From positions 186,001 through 250,000 of the forward strand of contig NZ_JABFDM010000005.1 in NCBI RefSeq assembly GCF_013178945.1: DNA of 64,000 bases. Direction: 5' to 3'. Numbering within the stretch: position 1 is the stretch's first letter; each line of letters opens with the position of its first letter. Position numbers and translations under genes: made by a program. Below are positions 1 to 7,369 of this stretch, piece by piece. The notes beneath the pieces are model-generated. The model saw nothing but the letters and a program-made list of their open reading frames with translations. It had not been told where the DNA came from and made no database searches. Source of the stretch: Bradyrhizobium aeschynomenes (GTDB taxonomy: Bacteria; Pseudomonadota; Alphaproteobacteria; Rhizobiales; Xanthobacteraceae).

Positions 1-33
1 GTCCGTCAATCTACGGATATGCAGCCGCACGAA

Positions 34-53
34 TCAATTCGCGAGTGAATTGA
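34..53. promoter_or_regulatory. Perfect inverted repeat upstream of the DRT2 RNA promoter region
   Basis: A 7-bp perfect inverted repeat (TCAATTC at 34-40, GAATTGA at 47-53) with a 6-nt spacer lies just upstream of a consensus -10 hexamer at 67-72. It covers the place where a -35 element would sit, so an operator is one reading. A stem-loop ending an upstream gene outside the window is another, but no T-tract follows. Seen in sequence; the role is inferred. Confidence 0.35.
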
Positions 54-66
54 CTAAGTGTCAAGT

Positions 67-72
67 TATAAT
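67..72 (+). promoter_or_regulatory. Consensus -10 box (TATAAT), candidate promoter of the DRT2 ncRNA
   Basis: A perfect TATAAT at 67-72 in otherwise GC-rich DNA would place a transcription start near 79-80, ahead of the structured RNA. A TTGACT at 50-55 lies only 11 bp away, too close for a standard sigma-70 pair. The -35 may therefore be a weak hexamer at 43-49, or the promoter may depend on an activator. 5' end mapping would decide. Confidence 0.45.
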
Positions 73-78
73 GTGAAT

Positions 79-442
79 GCTTCAACTACAAAATGTTTGT
101 TAGCACCCGGTTGCGTCGACCTTGCAAAAATTGAGAGCCCCGCCCAACTAAGGGCGGCCCCCGGAATTGGCCGAAGGGCACGGTCGTTGAACCTGTCAAC
201 TGGTTGCATGATGAGCGCGACGCTGAAACTGATCAGCATCGGCCAACCGTCCTGCAGCGACGAGACTGCGAGCATCGCTCGTACCTCCACGACTAGACTA
301 TACCGCCTTGTGTTCTAAGACCCGCGTTAGCAATCGACCACTTACTGCAGTGGAAAATCGCTGATGGATATAGGCGTGCGTTTGGGAGGCGTTCGACTTT
401 GTCGAGGCTCGGGGTCAGAGCTAGTCTCCCAAACTCTGCACA
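79..442 (+). ncRNA. Putative DRT2 template ncRNA upstream of the reverse transcriptase
   Basis: DRT2 systems carry a structured RNA directly upstream of the RT gene that templates rolling-circle reverse transcription. This stretch has many stems: 140-145/152-157 (6 bp, 6-nt loop); a long hairpin 201-249 with outer stem 202-206/244-248 and inner stems 218-220/239-241 and 222-226/233-237; 267-273/277-283 (7 bp including one G.U, triloop); 338-342/349-353; and a T-shaped domain 376-441. The ends are estimates: the 5' end from the TATAAT at 67-72, the 3' end from the last stem base at 441. No convincing protein gene fits the region. The family assignment of the RT supports the call; the exact template limits cannot be read from sequence alone. 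Confidence 0.62.
376..441 (+). ncRNA. T-shaped RNA domain immediately before the RT start
   Basis: A stem pairs 376-390 with 424-441: GTGC/GCAC, then GTTTGGGAG/CTCCCAAAC, with a 3-nt bulge at 435-437, for 15 pairs including one G.U. It encloses two hairpins: 392-406 (TCGAC/GTCGA core, TTT loop) and 407-421 (GCTC/GAGC). The element ends four bases before the Shine-Dalgarno of GTG 457. Stems this good are unlikely inside an RT coding sequence, which argues that 364-456 is RNA rather than the RT N-terminus. Confidence 0.65.
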
Positions 443-456
443 TCGAAGGGGCAGAT

Positions 457-1683
457 GTGACGATCGATTGGTTTAGGCCACGAGGCTACAGGCATTTTGA
501 TGCGCAGGTCGGCGAGCAATATGCCATTAAGGTTGCAGATGAAGGTTTCGTTGAACGCCATGCTTGGCTGCCTTTAATCCGCTACCAAAAGCGGGTTAAG
601 CGCTATAAGCCAAAGCTCGGCAAGACGGTCTTTAAGCAAAGACCGATCATGTATGCGTCGCATAGAGACTCGTGCATTCTATCTAAATATGCGTTGGATC
701 TATCTAAGCGCCTGGATGCGTATTATGAGCGCAAAGGTTTGGATCGGAACGTAATCGCCTACCGAAGGCTCGGAAAGTCGAACTATCATTTCGCGTCTGA
801 AGCGTTCCAGTTCGCAAAGAGTAGGCCGGGTTGTGTGGTATTGTGTTTTGACATTAGCGGATTCTTTGACAATCTTGATCATCAAATCCTGAAGCGACGA
901 TTGAAGTTCATTCTCGAAGTCGAGGAGCTTGGTCGCGACTGGTTTGCAGTCTTTCGTCACGTGACGCGGTTTAGCGCAGTCGAAAAGTCCGCTCTTGCTG
1001 CTCACCCCCGATTTTCTTCGCAGCTTTCGGGCGACTCTAGAGAGCCAATCGCTACAATTGCCGAAGTCAAATTGGAGGGGATTCCAATCCTGGTGAATGA
1101 TGAAAGGTTTGGAATCCCGCAGGGAACTCCTATTAGTAGCGCGCTATCGAACTTGTACATGTTGGAACTAGACGAAAGAATGGTTGAGTGCTGCCGAAGG
1201 AGTGGATCCCTATATCAAAGGTATTCGGACGATATTTTGATAATTTGCAATATCGGTGACGAAGCTCAGCTCAGGTCGGCCTTTTTAGCTGAGCTAAAGA
1301 AGCATCAACTGGAAATCAACGAAGATAAAACTGAAAGGGTTGTGATTGGCTCAGTGGGGGCGCGCGAGTTTCAGTATCTTGGATTCAACATTTCCGCCAA
1401 GGGCGCTGCGATCAGGCCGGGCTCGCTAGCTAGGCAGTGGCGAAAGGCGAAGCGCAGCATAGCTCGCACCAAGCGTATCGGGAAGGCGGAGATGGCATTG
1501 GGAAACGCTACCAAGATTTATACGAAGAAGCTTAGGAAGCGATTCTATCCAGTAGGATCTCGTAACTTCTCTTCCTATGCGCGGCGTTCAGCTAGTGTTT
1601 TCGAGAGTAAGCAGATGTTGAGGCAGGTTCTCCGTTTTGAGCGAAGGATAGATGCTGCCTTGCGCAGCATGGACGATCCTTAG
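457..1683 (+). CDS. drt2: Antiviral reverse transcriptase, DRT2 (UG2) family
   Basis: Defence-associated RNA-directed DNA polymerase, 408 aa from GTG 457. RT motifs in order: the RPIMYASH..DS block (about 62-72), motif A FDISGFFDNLDH (131 on, Asp132), motif B GIPQGTPIS (219-227), catalytic YSDD (256-259) and FQYLGF (305-310). The N-terminal WFRPRGYRHFD and the YRRLGKSN..FA block are what I know of Drt2 proteins. There is no maturase or endonuclease domain, so it is not a group II intron RT. I prefer GTG 457 (GAAGGGG ends 5 nt upstream) over ATG 364, whose first 31 codons overlap a T-shaped RNA and add nothing RT-like. In the known system the RT copies an upstream ncRNA into concatemeric cDNA encoding a growth-arresting Neo protein during phage infection. 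GC content is visibly lower than in the neighbours, suggesting horizontal acquisition. It stands alone, with no partner gene downstream. Confidence 0.85.
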   Translation: MTIDWFRPRGYRHFDAQVGEQYAIKVADEGFVERHAWLPLIRYQKRVKRYKPKLGKTVFKQRPIMYASHRDSCILSKYALDLSKRLDAYYERKGLDRNVIAYRRLGKSNYHFASEAFQFAKSRPGCVVLCFDISGFFDNLDHQILKRRLKFILEVEELGRDWFAVFRHVTRFSAVEKSALAAHPRFSSQLSGDSREPIATIAEVKLEGIPILVNDERFGIPQGTPISSALSNLYMLELDERMVECCRRSGSLYQRYSDDILIICNIGDEAQLRSAFLAELKKHQLEINEDKTERVVIGSVGAREFQYLGFNISAKGAAIRPGSLARQWRKAKRSIARTKRIGKAEMALGNATKIYTKKLRKRFYPVGSRNFSSYARRSASVFESKQMLRQVLRFERRIDAALRSMDDP

Positions 1684-1720
1684 GCTGGTTTAGCGCGGGC
1701 GTTTTCATGATAGCGGGGCC

Positions 1721-1747
1721 TTGACAATTTCGCCAAATCAGTATTAC
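1721..1747 (+). promoter_or_regulatory. Promoter-like pair without a recognisable gene
   Basis: A perfect TTGACA (1721-1726) is followed 15 bp later by TATTAC (1742-1747). The spacing is short and no gene follows before the repeats, so this may be a decayed promoter or chance. Confidence 0.22.
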
Positions 1748-1779
1748 AGTCCCGCCCATCCCGTTGCACGGTAGGGGAC

Positions 1780-2195
1780 GGTTCGCGGTCGTCACGGACG
1801 TTGGCAGCGGGGAGTGGTGGACGCGGGCGGGCGGCGTGTGATGAGCACGGACGAACGCTTAGTCCGCGGACGGTGAAAGCGTGTGGTTCTGACACTCCGA
1901 AGCTAGTGTCAACGTCGCGATGACGCTCACGTGTCGCGCGGCGGATGGTGGCCAGAAAGCCCGGTGCACCAGGAAGAGCACGCTATAGCCTGTTAAAACC
2001 ATCGCGCGGGGAAGGCCGGGTGTGTTCGGCCAGACCTGTGGTACCTGCCGCCTGCATTTTTTTCGCAGGCGGGCCACGGGCGCGGCCAGCGCCCGGCCTT
2101 CCCTGCGCCCTCCATTCGGAGAGGGCGGGAGTTGGAGCATCACTCGGGCGCGGAATGCGTCGCGAGAAGGTGGATGCTCGTTCTCTCGACGCCAT
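1780..2195. repeat. Structured dispersed repeat, copy A
   Basis: About 415 bp that align over most of their length with 49080-49470. Conserved hairpins: 2009-2020/2092-2103 (12 bp, GGGAAGGCCGGG with CCCGGCCTTCCC), inside it 2048-2055/2065-2072 (CCGCCTGC/GCAGGCGG), then 2106-2112/2121-2127 (CGCCCTC/GAGGGCG). The same stems occur in copy B with different loops, so structure is conserved more than sequence. No coding signal. Repeats of this kind are common between genes of Bradyrhizobium relatives and are often mis-annotated as small hypothetical proteins. Confidence 0.75.
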
Positions 2196-2229
2196 GCTGT
2201 TTGAGATTGTGGATCAGTGTTGCCGCTTG

Positions 2230-2337
2230 CGTCATCGCGAGCGCCGCGACGTGTCCGCCGAAGCTCGGAGGGCGTAGGCGGAAGCCATCCAGCGTCCTCG
2301 TGACGCCCTGGACTGCTTCGCTGCGCTCGCAATGACG
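2230..2337. repeat. 108-bp palindromic element with 14-bp terminal inverted repeats
   Basis: The ends CGTCATCGCGAGCG (2230-2243) and CGCTCGCAATGACG (2324-2337) are inverted repeats with one mismatch. The internal sequence has the look of the widespread repeat whose translation reads as VIASAAKQS. Such elements have no transposase and probably spread in trans; here it lies between a defence gene and the LPS region. Confidence 0.6.
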
Positions 2338-2376
2338 GAGTTTGGGGCGGGCGCTCTGCCAAGCCACCAGGTGTCA

Positions 2377-2466
2377 TCGTCCGCGGAGGCGGACGATCCA
2401 GTATTCCAGAGGCGGTGGTGATGAATCGAGGAGCCGCAGCGTACTGGATGCCCGCCTTCGCGGGCA
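2377..2466. repeat. Double-hairpin repeat element
   Basis: Two perfect hairpins bracket the element: TCGTCCGC/GCGGACGA (2377-2384/2389-2396) and TGCCCGC/GCGGGCA (2449-2455/2460-2466). Just inside them TCCAGTA (2397-2403) and TACTGGA (2442-2448) are inverted repeats, giving a nested palindrome. The minus-strand translation reads MPAKAGIQ, a signature of a common bacterial intergenic repeat. It lies 61 bp beyond the stop of the FAH-family gene and could act as its terminator, though there is no T-tract. Confidence 0.6.
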
Positions 2467-2527
2467 TGACAGCTGTGGAAAAGGCCGCGCAGCAGCGCGG
2501 CCTTGCAGATATCGAGTTTTGAACCGC

Positions 2528-3226
2528 TTACTTCGCAGCCGGCCCGATGCTCACCTTCAGCGTTCCGACGCCGTCGACGCCGCATTCGATCTTGTCGCCG
2601 GCCACCACGGCTGCGACGCCGGCCGGGGTGCCGGTCATGATGATGTCGCCTGCGGCGAGTTCGACCTGCTGGGACAGCTTCCAGATGATCTCCGGCACGT
2701 TCCAGATCAGCTCGGAGAGGTCGCCGGTCTGGCGCTCGGTGCCGTTGACCGACAGCCAGATCTTGCCCTTCGCCGGGTGGCCGATCTTGGCCGCGGGCAC
2801 CACAGCCGAGCAGGGCGCCGAATGGTCGAACGATTTGCCGACCTCCCAGGGGCGCTGCATCTTGCGGGAGGCGAGCTGCAGGTCGCGGCGGGTGAGGTCG
2901 ATGCCGACGGCGTAGCCGTAGACGTGGTCGAGCGCCTGGTCGGTCGGGATGTTCAGGCCGCCGCTCTTGAGCGCGACCACCAGCTCGACCTCGTGATGCA
3001 TGTCCGTGGTCAGCGGCGGGTAGGGGATCACCGCGCCCTCGGGCGCCAGCATGTCGGCGTGCTTGGCGAAGAAGAACGGCGGATCGCGCTCGTCATTGCC
3101 CATCTCGCGGATGTGCTCGAGATAGTTGCGGCCGACGCACCAGATGCGGCGGACCGGGAAGACACCGGCTTCGCCGACGACGGGAAGAGAGGGCTGCGGG
3201 AAGGCCGGGATGACGGTGGAGCTCAT
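2528..3226 (-). CDS. Fumarylacetoacetate hydrolase family protein
   Basis: A 232-aa member of the FAH fold, of the size of bacterial fumarylpyruvate hydrolases and acylpyruvases, which cleave C-C bonds in acylpyruvates from aromatic breakdown. The metal-binding residues are present: Glu79 and Glu81 in HEVEL and Asp110 in GIDLTRRD. GRNY (33-35 region) and TGTPAGV (198-204) are also typical. It is the last gene of a minus-strand run after galE and the ABC flippase, with a 44-bp gap, but has no obvious LPS role. The substrate is not predictable from sequence; maleylpyruvate/fumarylpyruvate-type substrates are the nearest guess. Confidence 0.85.
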   Translation of the reverse strand: MSSTVIPAFPQPSLPVVGEAGVFPVRRIWCVGRNYLEHIREMGNDERDPPFFFAKHADMLAPEGAVIPYPPLTTDMHHEVELVVALKSGGLNIPTDQALDHVYGYAVGIDLTRRDLQLASRKMQRPWEVGKSFDHSAPCSAVVPAAKIGHPAKGKIWLSVNGTERQTGDLSELIWNVPEIIWKLSQQVELAAGDIIMTGTPAGVAAVVAGDKIECGVDGVGTLKVSIGPAAK

Positions 3227-3270
3227 GAAAGGTCTCGATGCGGTGAAATGGGCTTTTCAGGATGTCGCGG

Positions 3271-5076
3271 TCACGAAGTCGCGGTCATGGGGATGACGTT
3301 CGGCCCCATGTCGCGCTGTTGCAGGCGGAAGAACGAAGCATAGCGGCCGCCACGGCGCAACAGATCGTCGTGCCGGCCCCGCTCGACGATTTCGCCGGCC
3401 TCGACGACCAGAATGGCGTCGGCGTTCATGATGGTGTGCAGGCGATGCGCGATGACGATGGTGGTGCGGTTCTGGCAGAGATGCTCGATCGCCTCCTGCA
3501 CCTGCCGCTCGGATTCGGAATCCAGCGCGGCGGTGGCCTCGTCGAGCAGGATAACGGGTGCGTTGCGGATCAGCGCGCGCGCCACCGCGATGCGCTGGCG
3601 CTGGCCGCCGGACAGTTGCGTGCCGTGCTCGCCGACCGGCGTGTCGTAGCCGAGCGGGAAGCTCATGATGAAGTCATGCGCGCAGGCCGCCTTCGCCGCC
3701 TCGATGATCTCGGCCTCGGTTGCGCCCGGCTTGCCGAAGGCGATGTTGGCGCGGATCGAGTCGCGGAACAGATAGACGTCCTGGCCGACATAGGCGGCCT
3801 GCTCGCGCAGGGAGCGGCGCGACACCGTGGAGATCGACTGGCCGTCGATCAGGATGTCGCCCTCGGTCGCCTCGTAGAAGCGCAGCAGCAGCGCCAGCAC
3901 GGTCGACTTGCCGCCGCCGGACGGGCCGACCAAAGCGGTGACCTTGCCGGGCTCGGCGACAAAACTCATGCGGTTGAGCACCGGCTCGTTGTTGCGATAG
4001 GCGAAGGAGACGTCGCGCAGCTCGATTCTAGCCTGGGTCAGCTCCAGCGCGGGCTTGTCGTCGTCGGGCTGCTCGCTGGCGGGGCTGTCGACCACTTCGA
4101 GCAGCATGCGGGCGCCGACGAGCTGGCTGTTGAGGTCGATGTTGAGCCGCGCCAGCCGCTTCGCCGGCTCGGTCGCCATCAGGAAGGCGGTCATGAAGGA
4201 GAAGAACTGGCCGGGCGTGGCGTTCAGCGCGATGACCGCATAGCCGCCATACATCAGGCAGCCGGCGACCGCGAAGCCGCCGAGCATCTCCATCAGCGGG
4301 TTGGAGCGGTTGGAGACGCGGGCCATCTTGTTGGCGTTGCGCTCGACCACCGCGATGTTCTCGTCGATCCGCGCGCGCATCGCGTCCTCGAGCGTGAACG
4401 CCTTGACGGTGCGGATGCCCTGCAGCGACTCCTGCATGGTCTCCAGGATGTCGGCATTGCCGGTGAACTGGCTGTGCGCGAGGCCCTTGATGCGCTTGAC
4501 CAGCTTGCGCAGCACGATCATCGCCGGCGGCACCACGACGAGGCCGAGCAGCGACATCCAGGGGTCCTGCGAGATCATCACGATGATCATGCTGATCAGC
4601 AGCAAGAGGTCGCGGCCGATCGCGTTGATCAGCATGGTCAGGACGTCGGTGATCGACTTGGCGCCGGCGGTGAGGCGCGCCAGGAACTCCGAGGAGTGGC
4701 GCTCGGAGAAGAAGCTGATGCTCTCGCTCATCAGCTTGGCGAACAGCGCGCGCTGGTTGTTGGCGAGGATCGCGTTCGAGATCTTCGACAGGATCACGGC
4801 GTAGCCGTAGGTCGAGACGCCCTTGACGAACAGCAGAATGACGGTGACGCCGGAGAGCACCGCGATGCCGGGGATGCTGCGGTCGACATAGGCCTTGTTG
4901 ATGACCTGTCCCAGGATGTAGGCCGCACCGGCACTGGCGCCGGCCGAGACCGCCATCAGCGCAAAGGCCGTGAGATAGCGGCGCCAGTAGACGATGCCCT
5001 GTTCCATGACCAGGCGGCGGATCAGGATCGCGGCGCCATAGGGATCGTCGGTGATCTTCTTCGGAAATTCGGCCAT
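3271..5076 (-). CDS. MsbA-like ABC exporter, fused permease and ATPase
   Basis: A 601-aa half-size ABC exporter, probably flipping lipid A-core or another lipid across the inner membrane as a homodimer. The N-terminal ~330 residues are the six-helix membrane domain. The ATPase has Walker A GPSGGGKST (384-392), Q-loop at YVGQD, signature LSGGQ (488-492), Walker B VILLDEAT (508-515) and H-loop His544. I start it at ATG 5076, where AGGGA lies 5 nt upstream. An in-frame TTG at 5148 would add 24 Pro/Arg-rich residues without a ribosome site. It sits 102 bp downstream of galE and next to the LPS core genes, which fits an MsbA-type role. Drug or lipid export cannot be excluded. Confidence 0.88.
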   Translation of the reverse strand: MAEFPKKITDDPYGAAILIRRLVMEQGIVYWRRYLTAFALMAVSAGASAGAAYILGQVINKAYVDRSIPGIAVLSGVTVILLFVKGVSTYGYAVILSKISNAILANNQRALFAKLMSESISFFSERHSSEFLARLTAGAKSITDVLTMLINAIGRDLLLLISMIIVMISQDPWMSLLGLVVVPPAMIVLRKLVKRIKGLAHSQFTGNADILETMQESLQGIRTVKAFTLEDAMRARIDENIAVVERNANKMARVSNRSNPLMEMLGGFAVAGCLMYGGYAVIALNATPGQFFSFMTAFLMATEPAKRLARLNIDLNSQLVGARMLLEVVDSPASEQPDDDKPALELTQARIELRDVSFAYRNNEPVLNRMSFVAEPGKVTALVGPSGGGKSTVLALLLRFYEATEGDILIDGQSISTVSRRSLREQAAYVGQDVYLFRDSIRANIAFGKPGATEAEIIEAAKAACAHDFIMSFPLGYDTPVGEHGTQLSGGQRQRIAVARALIRNAPVILLDEATAALDSESERQVQEAIEHLCQNRTTIVIAHRLHTIMNADAILVVEAGEIVERGRHDDLLRRGGRYASFFRLQQRDMGPNVIPMTATS

Positions 5077-5178
5077 TCTGGTCCCTGGCCGCGCGGGCAA
5101 ATCGCCGGGCGGCCAAGTGTGCTTGCCCGCTCGGGGCGGCTTTTTCAAGCCCCCCGTCGCCCTGCTAAGTCGTTGATT

Positions 5179-6192
5179 CTAGGCCGAGGCCCGCTGCTCC
5201 TGGTCGCTGTGGCGTTCCAGGAACAGTTTCTGCTCCCAGGCCAGCGCGTGGGCGGCGATCGTTTCCAGATCGTCATAGGCCGGCGTCCAGTCGAGCAGCG
5301 CCCTGAGACGGCAGGTATCGGCGACCATGGCCATCATGTCGCCCGGCCGGCGCGGCCCGTATTGCACCGGAATGGCCCGGCCGGACACGCGGCGGACGGC
5401 CTCGATGGTCTCGAGCACGGAATAGCCGCGGCCATACCCACAATTCAGCGTGACCGAGCTGCCGCCGCCGCGCAGATAGGCCAGCGCGGCGCGGTGCACC
5501 TGGGCGAGGTCGCTGACATGGATGAAATCGCGGACGCAGGTGCCGTCCGGCGTCGGATAATCGGTGCCGTAGACGTCGATCTTGGCGCGCTGGCCGGTCG
5601 CGACCTCCATCGCGATCTTCATCAGATGCGTGGCGCCGACCGAGGCGAGGCCGATGCGGCCATGCGGATCCGCGCCGGCGACGTTGAAATAGCGCAGCAC
5701 GGCGTAATTGAGATCGTGCGCCGCGGCGACGTCATGCAGCATGATCTCGGTCATCAGCTTCGAGCTGCCATAGGGCGAGGTCGGCCGCGTCGGCGCGGTC
5801 TCGGGCACCGGGATCTGCTCCGGATTGCCGTAGACCGCGGCGGTGGAGGAGAAGATGAAGCGGCTGACGCCGCGCTTGACCGCAGCATTCAACAGACTGC
5901 GCGTGGTCATGGTGTTGTTGCGGTAATACAGCAGGGGATCGCGCACCGATTCAGGCACCACGATCGAGCCCGCGAAATGGATGATGCTGTCGACGCCGTG
6001 CTGGCTGATGACGCCGTCGACGAGGTTCTCGTCGCCGGCATCGCCGATGAACAGCGGCACGCTGTCGGGCACGAAACCGGAGAAGCCGGTGGAGAGATTG
6101 TCGATCACCACGACGCTCTCGCCGGCTTCCGCCAGCGCCAGCACCATGTGGCTGCCGATATAGCCGGCGCCGCCGGTCACGAGCACGGTCAT
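5179..6192 (-). CDS. galE: UDP-glucose 4-epimerase
   Basis: A 337-aa extended short-chain dehydrogenase interconverting UDP-glucose and UDP-galactose (or the GlcNAc pair), supplying galactose for LPS and exopolysaccharide. It has the NAD-binding TGGAGYIGS (6-14), SST (115-117) and catalytic Tyr141-xxx-Lys145 in SPYGSSK, and the full length of GalE. Divergent from the glycosyltransferase at 6320, it heads a minus-strand run with the ABC exporter. Discrimination between hexose and N-acetylhexosamine substrates is not visible. Confidence 0.93.
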   Translation of the reverse strand: MTVLVTGGAGYIGSHMVLALAEAGESVVVIDNLSTGFSGFVPDSVPLFIGDAGDENLVDGVISQHGVDSIIHFAGSIVVPESVRDPLLYYRNNTMTTRSLLNAAVKRGVSRFIFSSTAAVYGNPEQIPVPETAPTRPTSPYGSSKLMTEIMLHDVAAAHDLNYAVLRYFNVAGADPHGRIGLASVGATHLMKIAMEVATGQRAKIDVYGTDYPTPDGTCVRDFIHVSDLAQVHRAALAYLRGGGSSVTLNCGYGRGYSVLETIEAVRRVSGRAIPVQYGPRRPGDMMAMVADTCRLRALLDWTPAYDDLETIAAHALAWEQKLFLERHSDQEQRASA

Positions 6193-6319
6193 TGTTTGAC
6201 GCGATCCCTGTTTGTTTTGCGGCAGACTAACGCCGCCGAAATGAAGGACCTGTTGCGGGAATGGCGAACTGGCGGGCGTGCTTAATGTTGCGTATAGGGA
6301 ACCGCTAGAATTGGAGTTG

Positions 6320-7369
6320 ATGGTGCAAGCCGAGCCTTTTTCCGCTGGAGCTCTCGACGTGATCGTGCCGAACCTGCACCGGCGCTATTCCGGCGTGACG
6401 GCGACCAACCGCATGGTGGCGCCGAAGCTGGCGAAGCTCGTACGTGCGGCGTGGCTCGGCTCCTACGCGCCGGAAGGAATTGCGCGGATGGCGGCGCGCG
6501 ACCTCCTCAAGCTGTGGGGCCGGCGCCGGCCGCTGATCTGGCACGCGCGCCGCAATGACGAGATGATCATCGGCGTGCTCCTGCGCGCGCTGGGCTGGCC
6601 GTTCAAGCTGGTGTTCACCTCGGCCGCGCAGCGCCATCACAGCTGGATCACGCGCTGGCTGATCCGCCGCATGGACGCGATCATCGCGACCAGCGACTTC
6701 TCCGCGTCCTATCTGAAGCGCGAGGCGACCGTCATCACGCATGGCGTCGACACCGCGGTCTACGCGCCGCCGGCCGATCGCGCCGCCGCGTTTGCCGAGA
6801 GCGGGCTGCCGGGGAAATACGCCATCGGCTGCTTCGGCCGCGTGCGCGCGCAAAAGGGCAGCGACGTGTTCGTCGCCGCGATGTGCCGGCTGCTGCCGCG
6901 CCATCCGGATTTTTCCGCCGTGCTGGTCGGCGCGGTGACGCCCGAGCAGATGCCGTTCGCGAGCGAGCTGAAGAAGCAGATTGCGGCTGCCGGCCTCGAG
7001 CAGCGCATCGTCATCACCGGCGAGCTCGACATCGCCGCGGTCCAGCGCTGGTATCAGCGGCTGACGATCTACGCCTTCACCTCGCGCAACGAAGGCTTTG
7101 GCCTGACCTTGATCGAGGCGATGGCCGCCGGCGCCGCGCTGGTCGCGGCGCGGGCAGGCGCTGCGGAGATCGTGGTGGAGGAGGGCGTGACCGGAAAGCT
7201 GGTGCCGCCGGGCGACGTCGACGCGCTGGTCGCAGCGCTCGAGCCGCTGATGCAGGATCCGGCGGCGGCGCATGCGATGGGAGAGCGGGCGCGGACGCGC
7301 GTGGTGGAAAAGTTCAGCCTCGAGGCCGAGGCGGAGAAGATCGCCGCGGTCTATCGCCGGCTGGTCTGA
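6320..7369 (+). CDS. Glycosyltransferase family 4, probable LPS core
   Basis: A 349-aa retaining GT-B glycosyltransferase. The C-terminal half holds the donor site: GRVRAQKG (about 173-180) and the E-x7-E pair in NEGFGLTLIEAM (Glu258, Glu266). Its place beside gmhB, gmhA, waaF and hldE suggests it adds a core sugar; it recalls rhizobial LpcC-type core mannosyltransferases, but the sugar is not proved. ATG 6320 has GGAG 3 nt upstream, while GTG 6278 would add 14 residues. The 3' end overlaps the convergent gmhB by 19 bp. Confidence 0.85.
   Translation: MVQAEPFSAGALDVIVPNLHRRYSGVTATNRMVAPKLAKLVRAAWLGSYAPEGIARMAARDLLKLWGRRRPLIWHARRNDEMIIGVLLRALGWPFKLVFTSAAQRHHSWITRWLIRRMDAIIATSDFSASYLKREATVITHGVDTAVYAPPADRAAAFAESGLPGKYAIGCFGRVRAQKGSDVFVAAMCRLLPRHPDFSAVLVGAVTPEQMPFASELKKQIAAAGLEQRIVITGELDIAAVQRWYQRLTIYAFTSRNEGFGLTLIEAMAAGAALVAARAGAAEIVVEEGVTGKLVPPGDVDALVAALEPLMQDPAAAHAMGERARTRVVEKFSLEAEAEKIAAVYRRLV

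Larger units (their letters stand above)
1684..2527. other. 844-bp gene-free region holding palindromic repeats
   Basis: No open frame here has family resemblance. Short open frames on both strands match the kind of hypothetical proteins called inside dispersed repeats. The content is a TTGACA-led promoter-like site at 1721-1747, a large structured dispersed repeat at about 1780-2195, a 108-bp palindromic element at 2230-2337 and a double-hairpin element at 2377-2466. Confidence 0.7.

Noticed and set aside
50..72. TTGACT (50-55) and TATAAT (67-72) as a standard promoter pair
   Set aside because: The spacer is 11 bp, too short for sigma-70. Only the -10 box was kept as a candidate.
457..1683. 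Group II intron, retron or diversity-generating element as the source of the RT
   Set aside because: No maturase or HNH domain, no msr/msd-like inverted-repeat pair typical of retrons, no variable-repeat/template-repeat pair or accessory gene nearby. The N-terminal blocks fit Drt2 better.
1945..2277. Small hypothetical protein of 110 aa
   Set aside because: It lies in the structured dispersed repeat, its frame is not kept in the copy near 49255-49470, and its composition is Arg/Pro/Gly-rich.
5100..5148. Terminator hairpin followed by T-run near GCCCGCTCGGGGC
   Set aside because: The stem is only four pairs and the T-run is on the plus strand, where no gene ends; the minus-strand operon reads through it.
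3262..6285. A 1007-codon plus-strand open frame opposite the ABC exporter and galE genes
   Set aside because: Its translation is Arg/Asp/Gly-rich with no domain, and it is exactly antisense to two well-recognised genes; GC-rich DNA yields such mirror frames. The same holds for long frames at 51046-53301, 53849-56482 and 56386-59481.
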